From Carya illinoinensis (lineage: Eukaryota; Streptophyta; Magnoliopsida; Fagales; Juglandaceae): a stretch of 64,000 bases of DNA. The notes below the pieces were generated by a model. That model had not been told where the DNA came from and made no database searches. It was given only the letters and a program-made list of their open reading frames with translations. The stretch covers positions 7,219,001 to 7,283,000 of the forward strand of contig NC_056764.1 in NCBI RefSeq assembly GCF_018687715.1. The letters run 5' to 3'. Below, one piece after another: positions 12,463 to 24,612 of this stretch. The position numbers and the translations under genes were made by a program. Position 1 is the first letter of the stretch. The number at the start of each line of letters is the position of its first letter.

Positions 12463-13984
12463 AAGAGCATTGGCTGACTTATTCGTCGTTATCTTGATCT
12501 TTAAATTTGAATAATATGTCTTTAAATTTATCTATGTTAATTTATGCATATCTAAATTTTTACATAGATATGAAGAGCGATTTTTTTTACCCTCCAAACA
12601 TTATTTTTAATATTTTTTCTCTCTCATACTCATTAAAATCAATTTTATAGAATTGTATTAAGATGATTTTGATATATGAAATTTGTATTAAATTGATTAT
12701 ACAAAGTATTTTTTAATACATATTAATATTTATTGATAAAATTGATCATTTTGATATATGAAATTAGTAATATTTAGATATATGAAATTGATATTTTTGA
12801 ACACATGGTGCTAATTATAAAATATATAAAAAATAATAATTTTAAGAAAAAAGTTAAAAATAAAAAATAATAATATTTTATTATTATTTGATTCAAATAT
12901 GCATAATTAAATGTGAAAGTTTTTTTTAATATGCAAAATCAATATTCAAAAGATATAATTTTAAAGATGTATATGGAGAAACCAATGCTAGTGCCCTAAC
13001 AAGCTGCCTATATTGAGCCACTAATCAAGGTAATTAAGAAAGAGAGCAGCAACGCTCATTGTTACCTCAAGTTATTTTTTGGATTTTTTTTTTAATTTGG
13101 CTAGCACATTATCTATTGTTGAGAGCTATCATTAGTTGTAGTGTATATTTTTATTTTTATCTGATATATATATTTATATATTTAACACTTTTAAATATTT
13201 TTTTAATAAAAAAATACTTATTTAATCATTAAGGAAAAAAAAGAGCCAACGGTAACCCCCAGTAGTAGCCCAAACATTTCTCTCTATGTTTTTTTCATAT
13301 TTTTTTAATATATATAAATATTTTAAAAAAATAAAAAAATACATCAATACATTTAAAATAATTTCTTTAATCATTAAAAAAAAAATTCCACCAGTGATCA
13401 ACTAGAGCGATATGTATTATGTGGCAAACTTACTTTTTTCATTAAGAAATTGATAATCATTAATTAAGGTAAGTTTTATAGCTAAAATGAGATATAAAAT
13501 TCACATTTTAATTTATCATTATAATTTTTTTAAATTTTTATATAAAAAATAAAAAATAATTTAACTTTTTCAAATTTTAATTCAATTTTTTTAAATTTTA
13601 AAATATAATAATATTATTAAAAAATAATATTTTATTTAAATTTTAACTTTTATTTAAAATTAAAAGTCATCGTCCCACCGTCCAAACCTTTCTTAAGACA
13701 GAGTTAGCCCAATCTGACATGGGATTAATTAATTAAACTAGAAGCGGAATAGCCGATGTTGGTGATTGTCTACCACCCTTTTATTTTTAATTTTTTTTAA
13801 TTTTTTTTTTAATCTATCTTTAGGTAAAGGTATTTTTAGGATAAATTTTTTATTATTAAGAATGCGAGACGATGTCAATGGACCAAGGAGTTATAAGAAT
13901 GTTTGAGACTCCATTGCTTTCTTAAAGCAATGAATGGTTGCGAACAGGAAAAACAGGTAAAGAGACCCTATATTCTATTTTGAA
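12463..13984. other. AT-rich repeat DNA upstream of UGT copy 2
   Basis: A probable MITE runs from about 12463 ('taagagcattggct') to about 13000 ('accaatgctagtgcccta'), with imperfect inverted ends and an AT-rich interior. From 13000 to 13984 there are only A/T-rich stretches and short homopolymers, and no gene or RNA was seen. Confidence 0.4.
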
Positions 13985-14404
13985 CACAACGCACCAAGCC
14001 ACTTTCATTTCGATATGCAAGTTTATTACTTTCAATCGATTAATACCAACCAATATGGGTTTCATACATTCAATAAATTATAAATAATTCAGTTTAATTT
14101 CTTAGTGTGTATGTATAGAACAAAACATACCCTGAACAAATTTCCAGTTAGACAGTCAATTCCATTGCATATATTTTCTCATGCATTTTTTGTGTGACAG
14201 GTTCAAGAACTCATGAAGAATAACGAGTCTCCATGACTCAAATGAGAATAATTGTACTTTAATAAGGGGATTAGTACCTTTTAAAATTATTGATACTTCT
14301 TACTAATGCTAAAAGATTAAGCACAAGAAGTTATTTAAACGACAAGTACAAACATATGCTACAAATCAACAACACATTACAATTTGTAATACAAAGCATC
14401 AAGA

Positions 14405-16635
14405 TTAATGGCCACATCTTGTAATGTCCGTGATAAAAGCTTGAAGATTATTTTCAGTCGATCCACCTTCAGCAATCGCTCTGTGACATGCATCTTGAAG
14501 TTCTTTCGCTCGTTTTCTCAGTTCAAACCCCTCATTATTTTCTTGATTCATAAACCTCTTCAGGAGATCTGAAATCTCTCCTCTTGTCACCAAATTTTCA
14601 GATTTTACATCTTTCTTAATCCTCCATCCAATTTTCCAGTTTTCCACAATTCTTTTAGAGTTTGGGACTTGATCAAAAAATATGGGTGAAGTAAGCATTG
14701 GAAGACCAGCAAAAACACCCTCTAATGTGGAATTCCATCCACAGTGTGTCCAAAACCCTCCTATGGAGGAGTGGCACAGAACCTTCAATTGGTCACACCA
14801 GGGTACCACAAACCCCATATCACCACAACCATCTTTAAACCTAGTAGTGTTTCCCCTGGACACCCACAAGCACCTAATACCACTGTCCCGCACACCATCA
14901 ACAATTTCATCCATTTGAGCATCTGAGACCGAGTACAAACTTCCAAAGGAGATGTACAAGACAGAACGAATAGGTTGAGAATCCAGCCAATGGAAATAGT
15001 CTACACCATTGATGTTGCCATCCAAGTTGGAGGCATTCTCTTGAAGTTCTAAGTAGGGTATGGAAGGGCCAATGGGATAGACGGGGATTGAAAGTTTTGC
15101 TCTTAAAATATCAATGACTTGAGCTTCAAGCTCGTGGACGGAAGTGAATAGTAGATACTGTGCTTTGGACACCGACAAAATACAACCCCGGATAAGAGGC
15201 AAGACTTTTAGCCCATCTCCAGAGAAAAAGGTAGGAAGATCTGCAAGACGTGTTGTAGGGACTCCGGGGATGTAGTCAACAAGCTCATCTCCACATTCTT
15301 AATCAAACACATCACAGAAATGCAAAGAAAGCTATTAGCCGGATGTTGTAATGAAAATTTTAAAAAAGTAAAATTCCATAGAAACAATATGATCTTTATT
15401 CAACTATTGGGGTAAGTACAGACAAGTTTTGCTTCTAGCTTATCCACAAGCTTGAGATTCTTTATTAAGGATTTATGATGCTAACTAGGTTTTAGCAAAA
15501 TTAATGATTGCGCATGCATGTCAAACCCATAACAAATATTGAAGGAAGGGAAATCGTAGTGTCAACTGAGTAACGGGCCATACCAATTGAGTCATTGACT
15601 ATTGGCCGGAATTTGTTGTTTTTCAAAAACATATTAACAATCACTTTCTTCTTGTTGCATTTCCCTCGGTTCAGAGTGACATAAATTCTCACATATGACA
15701 CATTTGTGTCGCATGAAGTACAAGATTTAATTACTTCCTAGATGACCTTTATAATAGGCAGAACAAGAGATGCTCTGTTACCTCATTCACCAAGCTTTAA
15801 GCCCTTTGGAGATAAGTTGAGATCACTCTTATACTTTTATATGTTGAGTTTTATTACTCATCATCTTTACATATTATACACCACACTTATATATATATAT
15901 ATATATTATTTTTATTCTTTCTAAATGAATTAAATTTTTCACTCATCCTCCATATATAAACATTTAGTGAGAAAAAAATTAAAAAATAATATTCAGTGTG
16001 TAGTGTGAGGATCATGATATAATTTTTCAACTCAATTAGTCGTTCCCACTTGCCCAAAATAATATCTTTCAATTACCTTAAATCCAAGGGAAAGAAAGAG
16101 AATGCGTAATCTAAATGATAAAAGTTTAAAGCTTCCTATCACCTGACAGTTCAACCGGGAAATGCCCGTTCTGCACTAGGAGCTCGAAATGGTGAAGCAC
16201 CGAGAACACCGTCGCGGACATGGTCATTAATGACGCCACCGGAATATTCCTCCGGTTCCCCACTCTGACGACCCAAATCACATAAGTATCGGCCACTATG
16301 GCACTCACCGGATGCTCAAGCCGGTCAAGCAGCTCCTCAAAGGGCGCTTCCATCGTCGTATTGACGGCCTGAATGAAGCGGGGAAAATCTTTAGCACGAC
16401 CAATCTCGGAGGGTATGACGTTGGGTATCGTGGCAAAGCGTATGTTAGCTAGCTTAGGTTCTCCTCCAATGAAGCCGAGCCACTCCTCGGTGACGACGAA
16501 GGTGACGAGGATGGACGGGCTTTTCAAAACTAGTTGCTTACAAAGGTTCATCATGGGGTTGATATGGCCTCGTCCGGGATATGGCATCGCCACCACGTGG
16601 CAGACAGCGGTTGAGCTCTTTTTGGTAGGATCCAT
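14405..16635 (-). CDS. UGT87-type UDP-glycosyltransferase (copy 3), intact
   Basis: Exon 1 is 16635-16143 and exon 2 is 15297-14405, split by an 845-bp intron (CAG|GTGATA ... TTAAG|AATG). Together they give a 461-residue protein with no stops. His at residue 24 (GRGHINPM) and Asp at 116 (IVADTY) form the catalytic dyad of plant family 1 glycosyltransferases. The 44-residue PSPG box starts WCDQLKVLC and ends FFDQ, with HCGWNST in the middle. Length and single intron position fit the UGT87A group. The ATG chosen is the first AUG in the leader; the frame is open further upstream but without an AUG. It is nearly a mirror copy of the gene at 52071-54375, including intron and promoter. The acceptor cannot be predicted; Arabidopsis UGT87A2 is linked to flowering time, which is only a family hint. 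Confidence 0.93.
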
Positions 16636-17500
16636 TTCTGGCAGCTGATCTTCACGGTCGACGCAAGCTCCGGGCAATGGCAGGCAGCAACTCCGGAACA
16701 AGACGGGAAACGGGAGGTAAGAAATTGATCCTAGAAAGCTTGGCAGTGGCGGCTTAAATAGATAGAGAAATTTAAATTTATGACAGTAAGAAATAATTTA
16801 AATGAGGGAGTTACCTCAAGCCGGTATGGGATTAACTGCTTAATCTCGATGTGGCAGTTGGAAATTCTCGTAGGTCTGGCCTCTTGGTGAATTGGTGAGT
16901 GCCGTGTTGACGGACGAGTATTGACTTGGCGGTAGACTTCCCCTGAACAATAATTATTTATCGATAATAAAATTCATTACATTTAAAGATTGTGTATCTT
17001 CAGTTTATAAAATAGGAAATATTTAATCATCCTATAAATTTATATAATAAAGTTTTAGCAATAATATATTATATTGTAAAACTTTGTATTATAAAATAAA
17101 TATTAAATATTATATTAAATAATGTCATTGTATAAATTTTTGTATATAAAATTTGTATGCAGAGGTATTTTTTTTGTTAAAAAAAAAATCTATATCATAT
17201 ACTTACGTTTAGAAGCCTCAAATATATATATATATATATATTTTCTTGACTCAAATAATGAATTTGGCCCACGTACGGTCACTGGAAACAGCTTGATAAA
17301 ATAAGAGCATGCCTACTTCTGCCATGATGCCAAAATCAACAAAGCAACAAGGCTAGTTGGACAGCAGCAAGACGACAATTGCTAATTGAAGACACCCGAA
17401 AGTTTATTTGAATTGTCCAAGAATAATTTCAAGTTTTTCACCTGTTTGGTTTTTGGTTATTTTTAAATAAAAGGAATGAAAGGAAGTTGGGAGTATACTT
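16636..17500 (-). promoter_or_regulatory. Promoter and leader of UGT copy 3
   Basis: On the minus strand a TATA-like 'ctatttaagcc' lies at about 16751-16761, roughly 120 bp before the ATG, followed by a leader almost identical to that of UGT copy 4. The homology with the copy 4 upstream region (about 51190-52070) extends to about 17480, interrupted in places by short A/T insertions such as the (TA)n at 17223-17242. Only one TATA module is present here, against three in copy 4. Confidence 0.65.
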
Positions 17501-18497
17501 CTCCTTTGAATTGAAAAAAGCTAAATAACTTTTTACTATTCACCCAACTTCTATACATCACACTTTTTATAATCAAGTCGATTTTAATTGACATGAGTTC
17601 TTAAAATTATTGTAAGTTTAAGGTTGAGCATTAAGATCTGTGATGACGAGAATGAACAAAATCCCGACCACTCGTGTCAATGGGCCGCTAATTCAAGGGC
17701 ATGGGCGAGGACTAGATGTCGCCACTTTAGCTGGGTGGCGAACCAAACTTGGTGGAGCTCGTGTCAGGGCCCGGCCCGGACCACCACAGGATTCGAATTC
17801 AGCACTCCAGAAATTTTACCTTTGAAATGCTATTAATTATGGTCATTCTCGATCACCAATAATATACAAACCGGTACCGTAACAAATAAGAAACTTACGG
17901 GTCAAGAAAAAAAAAGAAGATAAAAGATCACCTTGAATTAGAAATTAGCCCTTAAAATTTATTTATTTATTTTTATGTAAAAATATGGTTATTGGGATTT
18001 AATTTTTTTCTTCTTTTTAAAAATAAAATCTACTTTTCTTTATATTATTGGGTTATATGTTGAGTCAGGTTTGGAGTTGAAAAATCGAGGAATAATGAGT
18101 TCACTCCACTATTGCTCGACCTACTGCTCGAGCAAAACGAAGCTCAACCTGTGAGTTTGCTAGATTCTCTGGTGACAATGGGCTTGAGCGAGACACAAAC
18201 TCTAGTATTTGCTCAAGTCATGCTCGACACCTCACTCGAACCAATGGTGATTGGTTGTTTGCTCAAGCGAATGATGTATTTTTTTCTAGATTAGGGTTTC
18301 TAGTGCCGTTTCTATATATATGTGATATTTTGACTTATTGTATACGATTTTCAACATATTTTTCAGATAAAATAATAGTCAAATGAGTGCATATTGTGTG
18401 AGAGAATAAAAGCCCTAGAGAGACTGAGTTGATATTGAGTGATTGTAATTTCCTTTGGTTAATAAGATTTCTGCAACTCTTTAGACATATGCAATAT
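17501..18497. other. Intergenic, possible LTR-like remnant
   Basis: No gene seen. A GC-richer patch at 17640-17800 has open frames but no recognisable protein. From 18080 to 18490 the sequence carries repeated 'gctcgag/gctcaag' motifs, a 'tataaataatag'-poor leader and a '...ttgtaatttcc' tail, reminiscent of the end of a long terminal repeat, but I found no partner copy or boundary. The CACTA left end follows directly. Confidence 0.3.
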
Positions 18498-20468
18498 CAC
18501 TACAACAAATAGTGGCTTTTACCATACGTTTTTTTTTTTTTTTTTTTTTTTTTTTTTCAGCGGCAGGTGGGAAAAAGTGTCTTTTGCCACCAAAATTGTT
18601 AGAGAGAATAAACATAGGTATTTTCCTGTAAGGTTGTCGTGATGGATAATGTTTGATGGTAAAAGAATTTTTCCTACCACATCCGTAGTTTTTGTGACCA
18701 ACTTATTTAACGGATAATAAACATGGGCAGCATATGGACTTTTAGTGGAAAAATAATTATTGTGACGAGTTAAACTGTCTTTTTACCATATAATAAAGTA
18801 GTTGCAAAAACTATTTTATTTGTACCCTTATCAATGTGGCTTATATGTTTTTACCCGCTACTAAATAAGTAGTTCCCACGAACGTTGCTCGTGGCAAAAA
18901 AAAAAAAATCTATATTTCCATTTTCCATTTTACCCATCATTTTATCATCATGAGCCTATAACCCCCGCAAATTGTGTATAGATACAAAATATAGTATATA
19001 TATATCTTAAAATTTAAATACATATCTAAAAAACACAGTGTATAGATAGAAAATGTGACAATTAGTTTAACTTTATAATAATATTATATATTGCAGAAAA
19101 GAAACAATTTTGAGTTTTTTATATAGAACTAATAATAATATTATTTAAATATTCTTAATATATTTTATTTTTATTATAACTTAGTGAGTAGTTATATTTT
19201 ATCTAAATCTGTTAAAATAAGTAGCAGAATGCTTAAATCAAATCCTTTGCAATTTACTACAATAATTTAATTATAAATCAATACTTAGTAATATATTTTA
19301 ATTGTCATAAAAGTTAAGTGCCTTTCTTGTAAAAATAGATTGGGAACTAAAACAAATTCTAAGTGAAATTAAGCCAAAATCTTGTACGCAATCACTTTTT
19401 GTCATATTTTGAATTCAAGAGCAATAAATACTAAGGTCTTCAATGCAGTACATGGGTTGTGTTTTATTGAAAAAGCTAAATGGTATTTTTGTAACACTCC
19501 AGCCCAAAAACTAAAACCTGTGGACGTAGACTACCTAAACGGCAGCATTTTGGCTATAAGAATGAAAAGGAGATGTGCGAGTTTCTCTTCCCTCCTATCT
19601 CTCTCTCTCTCTCTCTCTCTCGCTAAACACTATCTTTCATCTCTGCGATCGCTTCCTCTCACAGCCCCTGCATCATTCTCTCACACCAAACCCCTCACTC
19701 ACAACTTAGCAACCCTTTGTCGTCGACACCGTCTTGTTCTCCTCCACTTCAGTTGTCTCTGAGGCTACATATATTATTTTCCTCTCTCTCTCTCTCTCTC
19801 TCACTCAGCGAGCTAATCGATATGTGAATAGATCTATGCTTTTTAATTTTCAAAATGTTACATTTACTTCACAAATCATTACAATGTTTCAATTCATTGC
19901 TAATTGCTTCATTCCATTTAGGTTTTTTTTTTTATTATTGAATTTATATATTTGGGATTTAGGGGCTTTTACAGATTTCGAAAACTGATTTAGGGTTTAT
20001 ATTTTTTTAATTTTGGAGTGGTTTAATAAATATGATTTTAGGTTTATTGTGTTTTAATAATTTTGTTTTTGGGTTTATAATTTTATTGTGGTTTAATAAT
20101 TTTGTTTTAGGGTTTATATGTTCTATTGATCATGAGGCATGAATTTATTTGGGACTTGTTTTCAAACAACCAAAACATCATCAATACTTGGTTCCCATAT
20201 ACTCTTTTTTTTTTTTTAAGGATTTCCCAAATACTCTTAATAGCCACACATCACCGTCACTTGCTTTCCAACGACCCAAACTAACATTTCCTTGACCCAT
20301 AATTTACGAACAACCAAAACATTATCTATTCTTATAGATACTCTTATGATTAATTTTTTGTGGGACCTGTGCTTTGTTATGAATATATGTATACACTCGT
20401 GTGGGTATACTTTGTGGAATGTTAAACTGACCAACCTGTGTTAGTTTTAAGATTTTGTTTTGAGAAGG

Positions 20469-20710
20469 TTTTTTTTTTTTTTTTTTATATATAAGTAAAT
20501 GATAGTATTAATAAGAATAGGCATAACCAAAGTACAGAAGAATGTATACAAGAGATAAAATCTATCTAGGTCGCTAAATAGGACAAAAGGAAATCATGAG
20601 TTTTGAGAAGAATTAAATGGCTACGAACCAAAAACTTCCATTGTCTAAGAATGTTAAGAACAGTTATTGGGTGGTGATGAGTATTCCAAAGGTATTAACC
20701 CCATGTTTCC
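20469..20710 (-). mobile_element. 5'-truncated LINE 3' end
   Basis: On the minus strand the sequence reads '...tctcttgtatacattcttc' and then a pyrimidine-rich '...gcctattcttattaatac' tail ending in poly(A) (poly(T) at 20469-20487 on the plus strand). This is the usual 3' end of plant L1-type LINEs. The 5' limit is uncertain. It appears inserted within the CACTA element. Confidence 0.5.
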
Positions 20711-23700
20711 TAGGACCAATTGGTTCGCCTTCATTTGCCTGCACATTTTAATCCCCCAGTTTATGACGAACTAATTATGTGAAGTTGGTTTGAAAAATTC
20801 TCCAGGCCACAGGTTTGAGAGTGCAAATTAAAATGCATAATAAATAGCATACATATGTCCAAGATTTAATAAGTCGTTTATTTTCTAATGCCCCAAGACC
20901 TTATTGTCTTCTGGAACAAAGCCCATGTGAATGTCGATATAGTTTGCATATCATATATCGGCAATCATTGGGACTTTAAGTTTTAATTGTAAACCTTAAG
21001 TTTTATGAATCTTTAAGTTTTATGTCTTTAAGTTTTATGATTCATTTATGGTATCAATTACTTCATTTCTTGACTATGTACAAATGGATTGGTGATTTAT
21101 GGTGTATGAATGGAAGCTTTTTGTGCCTTCTATTTCATTTAGGTTATGAACATTGAAATTTTTATATTTTTAAGATCCAATGCAAATAGTTATATGTTGT
21201 TGATTCTAAAAATGTTGATATTGGAATTAACTTATAAAATAAAATCACTCATGAGTTACTTGGGAGATACCTTACATGAACTGTAGTAATCTTTCTTGTA
21301 GGTTAGTATCTCTTTCATACTGAGGAAGAATTTTGGATACATTTCTTGTTTAACTTGAGCTAGGGATCTTATCTTTATTTGAGCTATGAAACATATGCTC
21401 TTATCTCATGCAGTTCTTTAATGTCAAAGCCATGGGGCTTAATGTTGAACTCTGTCTTTGTTTTATCATTAGGATTTCTCTGATGTTTTTACCATGAAGA
21501 TCATAAAAATCTATATTCTTTCTAGCATCTTTGTACAATTTGTGATGAAGTTTTGTCTTTTAGTTGTCTTTCCTTGTATAAGACATTGTGCATGTAATAA
21601 GATTAGCTTTCTTATGTTGTGCTTCGTTCTGATATTCATGTATAGGTTTAGATAGCCCTTATCAATGATTAATTCATCTTATTACTTGTAAAAATGTCAA
21701 ACTTCAAATTATTTTAGACATTTCACCTTTTAGATTCTTATCTGGGCAGCTTGATTTGGAAGGTAGATAATTTTGTGCTCACCACTATTTTTTCCACTTT
21801 CTTTAAAAACTCTTCCAAACTATCTCAAATTATGAAGTGGAACAATCTGGTGTGAATATGCTAAAAAATTTGATATTTTAAAGCAAATTTTACTTCTAAT
21901 AATTTGGTAGAAGTTAGTGGCCATATTACTAAAAATACGTGGTAAGGGGTTGGAAAATAAGGTGATCACGCATTAATATAATTGATATTACAATTCTTCT
22001 AGTATACAAACATGTTTGTATACTGAGAATTTAATGTACAAAAACACTAGCATTTTATACAAAGCTTCTCACCCCATGTTTTTATATTCTCATTCTCCTT
22101 GACAAGAGAGTCATGAAGTTTAAACAATTGTGAGTCAAAGGAGGATTTTGGTTGGATGTCTAGAATGAAAGAATTAGAGCTACTTAGTCTTCAAACGAGC
22201 ACGTGCAATTCAGGTTACCACAAAGCCACCTGTCTTGGCTGTAGGCCCAGCTTGTTCACTAGCACAGTTTTCTCGGTCCAGCTCCTGTTTGTTCTCTGCC
22301 TCAAACATGAGTATCCAGAAGATGAACCTAAAGTTGGATCGAGAAGAATACTTATGGTAAACAAAATGGTAGAAACCATTAACAGAAGGTGTTTTTTTTT
22401 ACAAGTATGGTATCATTCACAATCTTCAAAAATTAGCTTCCTAATTTGTGTCTTGTTGTGATATCAGAAGATATCACAGTAGACTTAAGTGGATCCACCT
22501 AACGGTAAAAGCTTACTGAATTCTAAACAGATGCGCAACGATGATCTTCCAAGTTTAGCTCAGCTTCCACATTTCCCTACATACATGTGTTGTACTGTGC
22601 ATAGTAATAATTATACCATTTATATGACTTAACTGCACACAAGATATACTGAAGGTCCATGCAATGCACAATTATGATTGTGTGATAACTTCTTGAGTTG
22701 TTACTTTTTTTTTTTTTATTAATCATCAACCCAAAAGGATGACTAGACTTCTTGATATCACTGACCCCTCTGTTCCTAATAAATAGGTAACTTATTGATT
22801 AGGAACAATTAACTTTAAAAAAAGTCTTCTTGTGATAAACTAGTTTCAAAATTTAAACCAGCAATAGGAATTTGCTCTAATGTTTTGTATTATAAATTGC
22901 ACATAGGCTACTAGCCAAAGCTTAATTATGTCTCCAAGAAAAATAAGCTCCCGAACCATACTCCCTTGGTCTTCAAAATCCTATATGTGCAATGTAAACC
23001 ACTCCTGTATGTAATACCCTTTGCTTCAATATTGTGCTTTTACAGCTTCATCTAATAAATTGTTTGGCTGGGAAAAACTGTAAAGTTAAGTTCAGTCATT
23101 TACTTAACACATGCTATATATATATATTTTAATATACATAGAAATGCGACCCATTTTTAACACGTTAAGAAGATCCTTTGTCATGAATTGCTGAAATAAT
23201 TTTCATTTAGCCGAATTACGTAAATTATCTAAAAATAAGCTGAAACAAGTTTCTCAAGTCAAAATTAACTGGAGGCTAACTATGAGATTTCTGAAACTGT
23301 TTTACCAAGGTTTGATATTGATGAATACAAGTACAAATATCTAGTTGATTGGATAGCATTCAATATAAAGGGGAAGCTCAATTCTTTTACTCTCATTTGA
23401 GTTGAATGCATTCTACTATGTCTATTCCCTCATGCTAGTTTTAGTCATGGCATGTAGATTGTGATTGACTCCAATACAAGTATAACCTATTAGATAGTAA
23501 TTATACTTGTTACATTATAACTTTCGAATCAAATGAGTCATCAACATGCAGTGGGTGATTAAATGAAGAATTGTGATTCATTGTTTAGTATAAGCATGTC
23601 TCATCACGAGTAGAATTATCTTGCTAGCTAATTTTTAATTGTTGCATAAATGTTTTGTTTATGATCACTATTATTCTTGTGTCCATAGCTTGATTTTAAT

Positions 23701-24612
23701 TCGCTTGTTAAACTCTCATGCTTTGTGGATGGTGAACATTGCCTGCTTTCAGGAAAATAGTAGTCATATTGCACAAACCCTACTCAGAGTTTGGGCTCAT
23801 ACAACGGTTTTAGCTATAAATCTTTGTACTTTTTATAGGTGGAATAATTGTGATTTGCTTATTTAGGGACGAAGTATACTATAAGTCTTCGGTGGTATAT
23901 ATTTATTATGTTGTATCTTCCTCTGTCCCATTAACACTATTGTAATTAAATGTGCTTTGGATTAGCTTTTTACTAATACATAACTACCTTAGTGGTGAAG
24001 GTGATGATGGTTTGAATGAACATTTCAAGCTCATAAACATATCTATATGTATAATCAGGTTGCATTCTATGGGGGTAGAATCTGACATAGGTCTACCATA
24101 TTGCAAAAACACTACTTTGAGCTTTGGAAGCACATATCATGTCCTTCCATTTAAATGATGGAACATTGTAATAGATCTACACAAACTCCATCAGTCAATC
24201 AAATAAAACTATTTGATTGAGCATCTAGTACTTTTGGATAGGTGCCTTAAATTATACCTAGTGCATGTTACATGGGCTTAAAACTGCTTCAAGCCAAAAC
24301 CCTATCTTACTTGATGTAGGGTTATGCAACAGCATAAAAATTCCATTAACCATTTATGGCAAACTATTTGTTGATTATAAACCAAAAGTTATCACGCTTG
24401 AAAGTCTAAGACATATACCAATTTTATGTCCCTGTACACCTCTATCTACCTACACCCCACAAATAGGCATTTGTTACCAATTTCATAGTTGCTTATTTTG
24501 GGTATTTCATTTAGAATATAGATATGGTAGTAAATCTTAGCAAATAGCTGGATTGGTCATTGCACAATGTATTCCAGCTATCTTAATTAGTAATTTCCCA
24601 CTACTTGTGTAG

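Noticed and set aside
15501..15701. Small open frame in the intron of UGT copy 3, with a similar one in the intron of copy 4 (53043-53285)
   Set aside because: Similarity is explained by common descent of the introns; the equivalent intron stretches of copies 1 and 2 are frameshifted, and no protein family fits.
22156..22461. Open frame inside the CACTA element
   Set aside because: No domain, no composition change; chance frame in non-coding DNA.
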